A stretch of DNA of 38,084 nt. Source: an uncultured Erysipelotrichaceae bacterium. Lineage in GTDB: Bacteria; Bacillota_I; Bacilli_A; RFN20; CAG-826. The stretch lies in the NCBI GenBank assembly GCA_902803375.1, contig CADCPN010000032.1:1-38084 (forward strand), in the 5' to 3' direction. The notes beneath the pieces are model-generated. The model had not been told where the DNA came from. It searched no databases and was given only the letters and a program-made list of their open reading frames with translations. How positions within the stretch are numbered: position 1 is the stretch's first letter; each line of letters starts with the position of its first letter. Of this stretch, positions 30,605 through 38,084 are shown one piece after another. The translations under genes and the position numbers were made by a program.

Positions 30605-32881
30605 TCAGAACTTGGCCTTGAAGGCAGTCACCTTAGCGGTAAGGGCAAGGTAGCCTTCTTCATCAAGGATGGATCCGCCTTTGACTGCGGCAACAATCGC
30701 GCCTTCGCCAGTGGAGCCATATTCGGCGAAGTAGGCCTTATCTGGCAAATTGCCAGACATCGCTTCCCATCTGGCGTTCTTGCTGGAAGAAGTGTCGCCC
30801 TGAGCCTTTTTGGAGATGTGGTTTGCCATAGCGCAATTCACGTAATTGACGGTGGCGGCGCTGCCCCAAGGACGGGCAAGGGAGACGGTTCCTTCGGTGA
30901 CGGTGGATTCTGCAAGAAGGCTGCAGTTTATGAAGGTGAAGCCGAGTTCTTTCTTGGCGGCTGGCTTTGGGGCGCAGATATAGCCGCCATTGGTGGAGCT
31001 GCCGCGATCAAGGGAGCGAATGGTGCAGGATTCAAATAAAGCATCGGAGTCCTGGCCGAAAATGAAGTCAGTCATACCTATGATCTCGCAGTTGACGTAA
31101 TATTGGGAGTTCTTATTGACGAGGAGGGTGTCCTGATAGCCAAGGAACTTGACTTCGCTAAAGGAGGCAAGGTCAGCGTCGCAGGTGAGGGCGCAGGCCT
31201 GCTTGTTGCCATCTTTGGAGTTTTTATATTCCTTCATGGAGGTGAACTTGCTGTTATTGAGGGCAAGCTTCTCGGCGTGGAAGGAAGTGGCGGCGCCTAA
31301 AACCATGAGGGTTCCAGAGCCATAGGTGCTATAGGCGGCTCCGCCGTCATCAACGGTATCCGCATCGGCGGCGAACTTGATCTCTGTGACGTCTTTGCCT
31401 TCACCAAGCAGGGAGAGGTTCGGGATCTCGATGTAGTCCTTTTCCTCATAGGTGCCGGCTTTGACGTTGATGACCTTCTTATCATCGTTATTCGCGCCTA
31501 AGGCCAGCTTAAGGAAGTCATGGGCGTTCTGGACGCAGGAGAAAGCAAGGGAAGAGCCGACCTTCTCGCCTTCATTGCCGATGCTAGAATCGACGGAAAC
31601 CGCATAGACGCCCTCGCTCTTTTCTAGGGTAGAGGCATCAATGACGGTGACGGAGAAGGAATCGGTGTAGTCATTTCCCAGGCAATGGAAGGTAGCGGTG
31701 AAAGATTTCTTGCCTGCGGTGGTGGAATCGACGCCGCTATTACTGACCTTAGAGGGATCTAGCGGCAACTCTTTGCCGCCTTCAACAACGGCCTTATAGG
31801 AGATATAGGAAGCATCGAAGGTCCCATTAAGCGGAAGAACGCGGTAAGTTCTATGAATCTTATTTCCGCCGGCGGATTCCTGCTTGATGCCAGCGTGTAT
31901 CTTTAGTCCGGTGACGGAGAAGACGGTGACCTTGATGACCTTAGTGGCGTAATCCTTGTACTTGACGAGGAGGTCATAGGTGCCCGGGGTATTCATATTG
32001 ACCGCGGAGGCATCGATAGTGAACTTGCTGGGGTCTAGGTCGACTTTAGCGCCGGAAGAAAAGGTAGCGGCAGCACGGATAGAGGAGGTATCGAGGCTAT
32101 CGCCAGGGATGTAGTCGGTGATGAAGGAGGTGGCGTTGACTTCAAAGCCGGTCTCCTCGCCAAGCTTCACTCTCTGGACGAAGTCTAGGTAATAGAGGTT
32201 GAAGCCATTGACTGGCGAGAATAGGTAATAGGTGCCAGCCTCTTTGATTTCATAGGTATAGGTGGTGGAGACGAGGGCAACGCCGTCTTCGCTCTTGAAG
32301 AGGGTGGTGGGTTCGCCATCCTTCACGGTGCCGATGGCCCATTTGCGGCTCGCATCGCTGCTATTGGCGGATTTGGCGATGAAACGGAGGGTACCAGCCC
32401 CATTGGCGGTGATGCGGATGGACTTCTTCGTAGCGAAGGTAGAGGCGGATTCGCCATTGAGTTTGAATCTGCCCTGCTTCGGGTAGGTCTTGCCATCGAT
32501 GGTGACGGCTTCGCCAGTGTTGTCAATCTGGGTGCCGGGCATCAAAGCAAAGACGCTATTGAGGTTCTGGATGGCATCGAATTTGACCGCTGGGGCCATA
32601 TCCGGGGTAGCGATGGTCTTTATGGTGACAAGGTCATCATCATCGCTAGAGCGCTCGGAAGAAGACTCCCCGAGGGAGGATTCCTCAACGGAACTTTCCG
32701 CCGCAGAGGTCGCTCCTTCTTTTGACGATTCCTTCACGTCCTCACTCTTAGTTTTCTCAGGGTTAGAGGAAGCTTGCGCGCTAGATTCATCTATAGAGGA
32801 AGCCGGGACGACAGGGTTATTCCCGCAGCAGCAAAGGGAAAGTAGCGCAAGGGTGGACAAAAACAAAACTGATTTCTTCAT
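30605..32881 (-). CDS. Surface lipoprotein pectinesterase with Ig-like domain
   Basis: 758-residue extracellular enzyme that demethylates pectin. The signal peptide ends in LLSLCCCGN; the lipidated Cys is one of C17-C19. A long Ser/Glu-rich linker (about 25-85) follows, then a beta-rich region (about 95-230) and Ig-like domains (about 235-410). The C-terminal right-handed helix carries pectin methylesterase motifs: VKAGTYEEKDYIEI, the CAL of the QA-type block, GYQDTLL and TDFIFG (the two catalytic Asp), and LARPWG. All are intact. The start MKKSVLF has AGGAG 4-6 bases upstream; an upstream in-frame extension is rejected. No pectate lyase or polygalacturonase is nearby. Confidence 0.88.
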   Translation of the reverse strand: MKKSVLFLSTLALLSLCCCGNNPVVPASSIDESSAQASSNPEKTKSEDVKESSKEGATSAAESSVEESSLGESSSERSSDDDDLVTIKTIATPDMAPAVKFDAIQNLNSVFALMPGTQIDNTGEAVTIDGKTYPKQGRFKLNGESASTFATKKSIRITANGAGTLRFIAKSANSSDASRKWAIGTVKDGEPTTLFKSEDGVALVSTTYTYEIKEAGTYYLFSPVNGFNLYYLDFVQRVKLGEETGFEVNATSFITDYIPGDSLDTSSIRAAATFSSGAKVDLDPSKFTIDASAVNMNTPGTYDLLVKYKDYATKVIKVTVFSVTGLKIHAGIKQESAGGNKIHRTYRVLPLNGTFDASYISYKAVVEGGKELPLDPSKVSNSGVDSTTAGKKSFTATFHCLGNDYTDSFSVTVIDASTLEKSEGVYAVSVDSSIGNEGEKVGSSLAFSCVQNAHDFLKLALGANNDDKKVINVKAGTYEEKDYIEIPNLSLLGEGKDVTEIKFAADADTVDDGGAAYSTYGSGTLMVLGAATSFHAEKLALNNSKFTSMKEYKNSKDGNKQACALTCDADLASFSEVKFLGYQDTLLVNKNSQYYVNCEIIGMTDFIFGQDSDALFESCTIRSLDRGSSTNGGYICAPKPAAKKELGFTFINCSLLAESTVTEGTVSLARPWGSAATVNYVNCAMANHISKKAQGDTSSSKNARWEAMSGNLPDKAYFAEYGSTGEGAIVAAVKGGSILDEEGYLALTAKVTAFKAKF

Positions 32882-33000
32882 ACGACTCCTTTTGTCTGTA
32901 TATCGAGTTGATTTTAACACTGGTATACATCAATTGCTTTGTGTTGGGTGCATAAAAAATAAAGGAGACCAAAAATAAGAAAGAAGACTACATGGGTCCT

Positions 33001-33585
33001 CTATTTTATGTCGTAGCCTTCCAGCTTCCGTTCGCTTTGAAGCACCTTATTCCAGTCTGGTTTCTCTATGGGGGAAACTACCTGCATGTAACCTAGATAC
33101 ATCGCCTTGGCGCAGATGCTGGCATCCACTTTCCCCGCGCCTCCGCCAAAAACAGGAATTACGATGGAGTCAATTCCGCTGCTTATCGCCTCAAGAAGCG
33201 TCACCCTCATGCATTGATAGATGACCATCGGATCCTTGATGGGGGATGGCGCGCGCATACTGGGGGTATGGATAAGCTTCTTATCGCTATGGGGGATGGA
33301 GATGATGAAGGCGGTTCCGACGGGCTGCTCTCCATGGAAAAGGTCACGGATATACCTTTGGACACTTCGCTGGAGGCTATCGCCAAAATAAGAGGTTATC
33401 GCCGCATCAAAGCCTCCGTCCATCAAGCCAAACGAGTTGCCGGGCGAAACGACGCAGCTGACATTATGGCAATCCAGATAGGAGGCTAGGTCGCTGCAGG
33501 CGACTTCTACTTCAGGCCTAGTTAAGAAAGCAGTCCGAATAGCTGCGGCCATCTGTGGGCTATTATCAAGAATCGTGATCTTCAT
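33001..33585 (-). CDS. Macro-domain protein
   Basis: 194-residue single macro domain, the fold that binds ADP-ribose and related nucleotides. VVSPGNSFGLMDGGFDAAI (near 50-68) is the ligand loop of the class with SPxNSFGxMDGG, GTAFIISIPH follows near 100, and IPVFGGGAGKVD (near 160) is the phosphate-binding loop. It may hydrolyse ADP-ribose-1''-phosphate or ADP-ribosyl esters; the exact activity is unknown. The start MKITILD follows TATAAT by 7 bases; a longer start at 33612 would lie upstream of the transcript. Confidence 0.88.
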   Translation of the reverse strand: MKITILDNSPQMAAAIRTAFLTRPEVEVACSDLASYLDCHNVSCVVSPGNSFGLMDGGFDAAITSYFGDSLQRSVQRYIRDLFHGEQPVGTAFIISIPHSDKKLIHTPSMRAPSPIKDPMVIYQCMRVTLLEAISSGIDSIVIPVFGGGAGKVDASICAKAMYLGYMQVVSPIEKPDWNKVLQSERKLEGYDIK

Positions 33586-33592
33586 ACCCTTA

Positions 33593-33598
33593 ATTATA
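33593..33598 (-). promoter_or_regulatory. -10 element of the macro-domain gene
   Basis: A perfect TATAAT ends 7 bases before the ATG at 33585. Confidence 0.65.
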
Positions 33599-33640
33599 TC
33601 GGCGGCTTGCAAGGGCGCTATAGCAGCTGTTTCGAAGAAA

Positions 33641-33667
33641 AAAAGAAAACTCGGGGCGAGCCCGAGT
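33641..33667 (-). terminator. DASS-chorismate mutase operon terminator
   Basis: ACTCGGG/CCCGAGT with a 5-base loop. On the minus strand it runs into TTTCTTTTTTTC. It lies 6 bases after the chorismate mutase stop. Confidence 0.85.
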
Positions 33668-33672
33668 AACCT

Positions 33673-33954
33673 TTATTCCTTTTTTTCATCAAGCAGTTCC
33701 TTCTGCATATCCTTGCTGGCCTTAAGGAAGCCTAGAAGCACGGAAGGGTAGTATTTCTTATAGTCTTGGTTAGAGACCTTGCTTAGGTTCTTCTCTAACA
33801 TCGCCGCTTCTCTAGAGGGGTCGAGGATGGGGAGAGAGTTCTCAATCTTATAGGCAGCGATTTCTTTGACAATCGCCATACGGCGTTCATAGAGCTCGAT
33901 GATCTTGGTGTCGATTTCATCGATCTCTGCTCTGCATTTTGCTAAATCAGCCAT
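33673..33954 (-). CDS. Chorismate mutase (AroQ type, monofunctional)
   Basis: 93-residue all-helical enzyme converting chorismate to prephenate, the branch point to Phe and Tyr. ADLAKCRAEIDEIDTKIIELYERRMAIVKEIAAYK gives the family's first helix with active-site Arg8 and the RR pair, and the loop ILDPSREAAML is the typical mid-block. Length matches the single-domain form. The start at 33954 has AAAGGAG about 8 bases upstream; a longer ORF into the transporter is not used. It follows a DASS transporter gene by 14 bases and ends at a terminator, so the two form an operon. Confidence 0.88.
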   Translation of the reverse strand: MADLAKCRAEIDEIDTKIIELYERRMAIVKEIAAYKIENSLPILDPSREAAMLEKNLSKVSNQDYKKYYPSVLLGFLKASKDMQKELLDEKKE

Positions 33955-33968
33955 AACGGTACTCCTTT

Positions 33969-35465
33969 TTACATGAATAGGCAGGCTAGCGGGTAGCCAA
34001 TTAGGCAAGCGACCAGGATAGACAGCACCATCAAGACGCCACCATAGATTAGGACATCCTTCGTCGAGCAATAGTCGCTTCCAGCGACGATTGCGATATG
34101 GGGCATAGAGGGCGGGGTGGCAAAGGCAAAGCTTGCGAGCATGCCGATGACGCTGGCCATCGCGTTGAGGTTAAGTCCGGTGTCGGCGCTAGCAAGAACT
34201 GAGGCGGCAACGGCGGAGACAAGAGTCGCGGTGACCATGTTGGACGAAAGATTGGTCTGGATTGCGGCCCAGAGTGCGAAGATGATAAGCAGGCCGATGG
34301 CGGCAACACCCGTCAAAGAGGAACCGATATTATCCTTTAGGAAAGCCTTTAGCCCAATGGCGTCATTGGTCAACGCTACGCCGAGAACCAGGGTGGCGGC
34401 GCACATCATCAAAGAACCCCAGGGGATGCCATTTCTAAAGGCATCGTCGACTTTAATGAGAGGCTCTCCATCGATGCGGATGATGCAAAGAAGCAAGACG
34501 CCTAGTAGAGGCGGCATCGCGGTGCCGTATTGGTTGATCGCGTTATAGAAATCGGGGGCGGCTTCCTTAAAGAAACTTGGGACGATCCAGAGCAAGATGA
34601 CCATGACGAAGATGGAAAGGATGACGATATCCTTTTTGTTGGTTTTCGGCAGCGCTTTTCTTAGCGAAGATAGGTCTAGGTCCTTTAGCTTATCCACCTC
34701 CGGCTTAGCAAAGAGGATGAGCATGAAATACATAAGCATAAACAAGACGATGCCGGCGGGGATGGCCATGCCCATGTAAACGATGAGGGAGATGGAGGCG
34801 GCGGCAGCCTTTAACGCCAAAACTGGGAAGACGTGGGCGATAGGGGTCATGCCAGAAGAGATGGAGACGGTGAACCCCAGCCCCATCATCAAGACCTTGG
34901 CGATGCGGTCACCTTTCTCGATATGGGCAATCTCGAAGATTTCGTTAAGGATCGGCAAGACGACGATGAAGAGGACGGTCGGGGAGATGAATAGGCCTAG
35001 AAGCAAAATGGAGGTTAAGAAAAGCAGAATGAATAGCCTGCCAGACTTCTTGGCGAGTTTATTGTCAACGAAGGCGATGGCCACCCTTTTGATAAGGGAG
35101 GTCTTGCTTAGGGCATAGGTGCAGATGAAGGTGAAAAGAAGGAAGAGCCAGGTCTCGTTGCCAAAGCTATTGGCGAGAGCGGACTTAAAGCCGATGTTCT
35201 TAAGGAAAGATAGAGAGAAGATGCAAAGCAAAGACGGCCAATCGATGCCGATGGTCAGCCAAAGGATCAAAGATCCCAAGAAGATGAAGATGACGCCCAT
35301 GGCGTCGCTAGAAAGGCCCTCAAAGGGAGGGATGAACCTTCCGAAAAGGCACATGGCGATGCAGATGGGAATCATGATCCAACGGTAGATCTTGTTGTCT
35401 TTTAAAGGGATGTGCCCCTTCATCGAGGAAAGTTCCCTCGCCTCTGGCGTAGTTTGTTTATCCAT
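33969..35465 (-). CDS. DASS/SLC13-family anion:Na+ symporter
   Basis: 498-residue membrane transporter with about 12 helices. The conserved Na+/substrate site in the second half is QTNLSSNMVTATLVSAVAAS, the counterpart of the SNT motif. The first-half motif is weaker (FISPTVLFIVVLPI). The family moves di- and tricarboxylates, sulfate or similar anions. Co-transcription with chorismate mutase suggests that the substrate may be a shikimate-pathway dicarboxylate such as chorismate or prephenate. The start is the ATG at 35465; TATAAT (minus) lies about 30 bases upstream. No strong ribosome site is seen, and MKGHIPLKD (start near 35420) is an alternative. Confidence 0.82.
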   Translation of the reverse strand: MDKQTTPEARELSSMKGHIPLKDNKIYRWIMIPICIAMCLFGRFIPPFEGLSSDAMGVIFIFLGSLILWLTIGIDWPSLLCIFSLSFLKNIGFKSALANSFGNETWLFLLFTFICTYALSKTSLIKRVAIAFVDNKLAKKSGRLFILLFLTSILLLGLFISPTVLFIVVLPILNEIFEIAHIEKGDRIAKVLMMGLGFTVSISSGMTPIAHVFPVLALKAAAASISLIVYMGMAIPAGIVLFMLMYFMLILFAKPEVDKLKDLDLSSLRKALPKTNKKDIVILSIFVMVILLWIVPSFFKEAAPDFYNAINQYGTAMPPLLGVLLLCIIRIDGEPLIKVDDAFRNGIPWGSLMMCAATLVLGVALTNDAIGLKAFLKDNIGSSLTGVAAIGLLIIFALWAAIQTNLSSNMVTATLVSAVAASVLASADTGLNLNAMASVIGMLASFAFATPPSMPHIAIVAGSDYCSTKDVLIYGGVLMVLSILVACLIGYPLACLFM

Positions 35466-35549
35466 AAAATCCGATAGAATTTACCATTCCTATTATACAG
35501 GCGCAACCTCACATTATGCATCTATGCACATGCGGTGGCGCATATGTGG

Positions 35550-35555
35550 TATATT
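35550..35555 (+). promoter_or_regulatory. Extended -10 element of the U32 peptidase gene
   Basis: TATATT, preceded by TGG, ends 7 bases before the ATG at 35563; no Shine-Dalgarno. Confidence 0.6.
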
Positions 35556-35562
35556 AGCGCCC

Positions 35563-37809
35563 ATGAGTGAATTACTTTGCCCAGCGGGCACCATTGAAGC
35601 CTTCCACGCGGCTATCAGCAACGGCGCGGACGCCATTTATCTCGGACTCGATAAGTTCTCGGCCAGAGCTTATGCCGAGAACTTTAATATCGATAACCTA
35701 AGGGAGCTTGTTAAGTTTGCGCATCTACGCAACGTCAAGATCTACGTCACGGTCAACACCATCGTCTATGACTATGAACTCGAAGAGGTCTACAAGACCA
35801 TCGATGAGCTTGCCGCCATCTCCGTCGACGGCGTCATCGTCCAGGACTTGGCCGTTTTGACCTACGTCACCGAACACTATAAGTCCATGCAGGCCAGCGC
35901 CTCCACGCAATGCGGCATCGAAGATGAAGACGGCGTTGCCCTTGTCCAAGATCTAGGCGTTGAGCGCGTCGTCTTTGCAAGGGAAACCCCGGTTGCCCGC
36001 CTAAAGGAAATCAAAGAGCACACCAACATTGAGGTTGAGGCCTTCATCCACGGCGCTCTTTGCGTCTCCTATTCCGGCAATTGCCTCATGTCCTCCATGA
36101 TCGGCGAACGCAGCGGCAACAGAGGCCGTTGCGCCGGCTGCTGCAGAAAGCGCTATACCCTTATCGACACCAATACCAAGGAGAAGGTCGCCTCAGGCTA
36201 TCTTCTCTCCATGAAAGACCTTAACGTCGCATCGAAGATTGATGATCTTCGCTTCGCCGATTCCTTAAAGATCGAAGGCCGCATGAAAGACCCGGCTTAT
36301 GTCGCCGGCGTCACCAGGCTTTACCGTCGGCTCCTTGATGGCGAGAAAATCGATTTCAACGACTTTAACAAAATCTTCAACCGCACTTATACCCTTGGCT
36401 TCAGCAACGGCGAGACCGCCGCTACCATAACCAATATCGAGCGTCCGAATAACAACGGCTACCTCATCGGCACCATTGAGAAGGTCCATGGCAGCAAGAT
36501 CTGGATCCGCCTCACCAGCAAGATTGGCAAAGGCGACCAGCTCCGTATCGAGATCCCAGGCGTCGATAAAGAGATCTCCATCCCTGTCACCAAGATGTTC
36601 GACTATAACGGCAACGAGGTCGAAAGCGCGGTCAAGTGCGTCGTCACCTATTGCGACTACTACGTCAAAGCCGGCGCGAAGGTCTTTAAGACCAAAGACG
36701 CCGAATTCGTGAAGAAGGCTGAAGAAGATTGCAGGTCCTCTGAATATAGAAAGCTTCCGGTCGACATGGAATTCTCCGCCCATATCGGCGAAGCCTTGTC
36801 CCTTAAGGTCAAATATCAGTCCTATGAAGCTAGCGTGAGCAGCGAGTTCATCGTCCAGGAATCCAAGACTTCCTCTGTCACAAGCGAGAATATCCAAAAG
36901 CAGCTTGGCAAGCTAAACGATACCCCGTATAGCCTTGGCAACCTCAAGATCAGCAAAGATGAAGCCATCTTCGTCCCGCTTAAGGCCATCAACGAGCTTA
37001 GGCGCCTTGCCATCGAATCCCTTAACCAAAAGCGTCTCTTCAGAGAGACCATTGCCGGCAAGAAGATTGAGATCAACCCCAAGAAGTATGAGGCCCAAAA
37101 GCCAGAGCTGACCGTTGAAGTCGTCAATGACGAGCAGTATGCGGTCGCGAAGGAGCTTGGCATCAACCATATCTACTATAAGAACGTCGTCAGAAGGAAT
37201 AACTGCCATTACGTGGAAGATAATGGCGAAGTCCTCGTCGGCGGGCTTGGCGGCATCCACCACTACGCTGGCAAAAACCCGATCGTCACCGACTACTCCT
37301 TCAACACGGTTAACGCGAAATCCGTTGCCTTGCTTTCCACTCTTGGTGCAGAACGCATCACCCTATCTCAGGAAATCAGCCGTGAGAACATCGAGACCCT
37401 TATCTATAACTATGAAAGGGACTATGGCACCCATCCTAACCTTGAGCTCATCGTCTATGGCAGAGCCAAGGTCATGCATTCCAGGTACTGCCCGCTGAAG
37501 CGCCTAGGCAAGTGCGGCGATTGCAGGAAGAGCAACTTCGTCCTCAAAGACGAATTCGCCTCCTTCCCGATCAAGTTCAACGAAGACTGCACCACGACCA
37601 TCTATAACTCCAAGACCCTCAACATCATCGATGATCTCGATACCATCCATGGCGTGAACTACTTCCGCCTCAGTTTCTCTACCGAGAGCCCAGAAGAGGT
37701 AAGGAAAGTCATCGAGGGCTATCAGCTGAAGATCAATTCCGGCTACTCCGGACTCCACTTCGACAAAGCCACCGATACTCACGGCCACTTCTTGAAGAAC
37801 CCGCTATAA
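35563..37809 (+). CDS. Peptidase U32 family protein, long form with DUF3656-like C-terminus
   Basis: 748 residues. The N-terminal TIM barrel starts SELLCPAGTIEAFHAAISNGADAIYLG. The U32 signature is EAFIHGALCVSYSGNC (near 164), and Cys-rich GRCAGCCRKRY (near 187) supplies Fe-S ligands, with KIEGRMKDPAYV near 232. The second half (about 290-600) matches the extended type of the family, and a C-terminal Cys set (YCPLKRLGKCGDC, near 645) may complete the cluster site. Long relatives such as RlhA hydroxylate 23S rRNA, so an RNA-modifying role is more likely than proteolysis. The start is the ATG after the TATATT box; a longer upstream frame overlaps the transporter gene. Confidence 0.88.
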   Translation: MSELLCPAGTIEAFHAAISNGADAIYLGLDKFSARAYAENFNIDNLRELVKFAHLRNVKIYVTVNTIVYDYELEEVYKTIDELAAISVDGVIVQDLAVLTYVTEHYKSMQASASTQCGIEDEDGVALVQDLGVERVVFARETPVARLKEIKEHTNIEVEAFIHGALCVSYSGNCLMSSMIGERSGNRGRCAGCCRKRYTLIDTNTKEKVASGYLLSMKDLNVASKIDDLRFADSLKIEGRMKDPAYVAGVTRLYRRLLDGEKIDFNDFNKIFNRTYTLGFSNGETAATITNIERPNNNGYLIGTIEKVHGSKIWIRLTSKIGKGDQLRIEIPGVDKEISIPVTKMFDYNGNEVESAVKCVVTYCDYYVKAGAKVFKTKDAEFVKKAEEDCRSSEYRKLPVDMEFSAHIGEALSLKVKYQSYEASVSSEFIVQESKTSSVTSENIQKQLGKLNDTPYSLGNLKISKDEAIFVPLKAINELRRLAIESLNQKRLFRETIAGKKIEINPKKYEAQKPELTVEVVNDEQYAVAKELGINHIYYKNVVRRNNCHYVEDNGEVLVGGLGGIHHYAGKNPIVTDYSFNTVNAKSVALLSTLGAERITLSQEISRENIETLIYNYERDYGTHPNLELIVYGRAKVMHSRYCPLKRLGKCGDCRKSNFVLKDEFASFPIKFNEDCTTTIYNSKTLNIIDDLDTIHGVNYFRLSFSTESPEEVRKVIEGYQLKINSGYSGLHFDKATDTHGHFLKNPL

Positions 37810-37834
37810 GGGAGTCGAAACCAGGTCGATTCAC

Positions 37835-37897
37835 TTATCCCCAAGCCTGCGTTGTGGATAAATATTTATCCACAATATTGACAAAGTGTGTGGATAA
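37835..37897. promoter_or_regulatory. DnaA-box cluster
   Basis: Three perfect boxes: TGTGGATAA (37853-37861), TTATCCACA (37866-37874) and TGTGGATAA (37889-37897), plus TTATCCCCA (37835-37843) with one mismatch. They lie within 63 bases after the U32 gene. A TTGACA (37878-37883) sits between boxes. This could be a DnaA titration site, a DnaA-controlled promoter or part of an origin; dnaA itself is not seen. Confidence 0.7.
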
Positions 37898-37906
37898 CTC
37901 ATATCT

Positions 37907-37936
37907 AAGAAGCATAAATTCCTATGCTTCTTTTTC
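37907..37936 (+). terminator. U32 gene terminator
   Basis: AAGAAGCATA/TATGCTTCTT, 10-bp perfect stem, 6-base loop, then TTTCATTTG. Confidence 0.85.
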
Positions 37937-37963
37937 ATTTGTTTTTTCTTTTTGAATGACAAA

Positions 37964-37986
37964 AAGAAAATCCCGGACAAGCCGGG
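37964..37986 (-). terminator. Terminator of the minus-strand gene at the right edge
   Basis: CCCGG/CCGGG with a 5-base loop. On the minus strand it leads into ATTTTCTTTTTG. Confidence 0.6.
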
Positions 37987-37994
37987 CATATTCT

Positions 37995-38084
37995 TTAATT
38001 GGCAGACTTTGATGTTTTTGATACAAAGTCATTTCTGCCGTGAAACCAGTTTATCACAATTTGAAACCAGTGTCCAAAAAGTGA
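37995..38084 (-). CDS. Partial unidentified ORF (3' end only)
   Basis: The last 29 codons of a minus-strand frame open to the window edge, reading GHWFQIVINWFHGRND near its start and ending SKSAN and TAA just before an intrinsic terminator. The composition differs from the neighbours (Trp/Phe/His rich). The DNA contains GAAACCAGT twice (38042-38050, 38063-38071) and an imperfect hairpin (38001-38040). It may be the end of a mobile-element gene or non-coding repeat DNA. Too short to identify. Confidence 0.25.
   Translation of the reverse strand, partial: SLFGHWFQIVINWFHGRNDFVSKTSKSAN

Noticed and set aside
35392-35562. N-terminal extension of the U32 peptidase
   Set aside because: Overlaps the divergent transporter start and precedes the -10 box; the conserved family start is at 35563.
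37835-37897. Complete replication origin
   Set aside because: DnaA boxes alone are present; no dnaA/dnaN, and the adjacent sequence is terminators, so only a DnaA-box cluster is claimed.

Overview
The window looks like a compact chromosomal segment of an uncultured gut-type member of the Bacilli/Mollicutes side of the Firmicutes (RF39-, Erysipelotrichales- or Acholeplasma-like). That placement is inference. It rests on the low-GC Gram-positive gene families, LLASCG-type lipoproteins, a PotA with a long insertion, rho-independent terminators after most transcripts, standard stop usage including TGA, and near-zero spacing between genes. I see no complete phage, insertion sequence or CRISPR array.

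Layout: 1-6276 holds the ATPase of a polyamine transporter (cut by the window edge), a two-thioredoxin lipoprotein, a GPH-type sugar symporter with a LacI/CcpA-like operator, and peptidase T. 6297-9297 is an ABC transporter operon (lipoprotein, permease, ATPase). It is preceded by a short ORF with five consecutive Tyr codons and a terminator directly in front of the first gene, so it looks like ribosome-mediated attenuation by tyrosine. 9299-12157 is an overlapping three-gene operon with a zinc-ribbon membrane protein and two patatin-like lipases. 12331-20825 carries tRNA-Gln, metallo-hydrolases, pyroglutamyl peptidase, a broken lipoprotein, enolase, a previously uncalled 53-residue protein, a DJ-1 protein, an ArsP_2-type metal permease, a CBS protein with an Mrp Fe-S carrier, a six-helix membrane protein and a Nudix hydrolase. 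20897-21650 holds tRNA-His and about 700 bases with no intact gene, only decayed coding signs, hairpins and a strong terminator. 21744-29141 contains small membrane proteins, a possible nuclease-fold protein, an RNA methyltransferase, a MATE exporter, PopT (DUF368), an acetyltransferase pair and gpsA. 29178-37809 contains a PTS-like IIC, a pectinesterase lipoprotein, a macro-domain protein, a DASS transporter co-transcribed with chorismate mutase, and a long U32 peptidase. The right end has a cluster of DnaA boxes and the last codons of an unidentified minus-strand ORF.

Two observations stand out. First, the Tyr-rich leader attenuator sits in a phylum that usually uses T-boxes for this job. 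Second, at least ten first-in-transcript genes have a -10 hexamer ending exactly 7 or 8 bases before the ATG and no Shine-Dalgarno. This implies that leaderless mRNAs coexist with ordinary Shine-Dalgarno genes here. Aromatic amino acid supply is a possible common theme of the Tyr-controlled transporter and the DASS-chorismate mutase operon.
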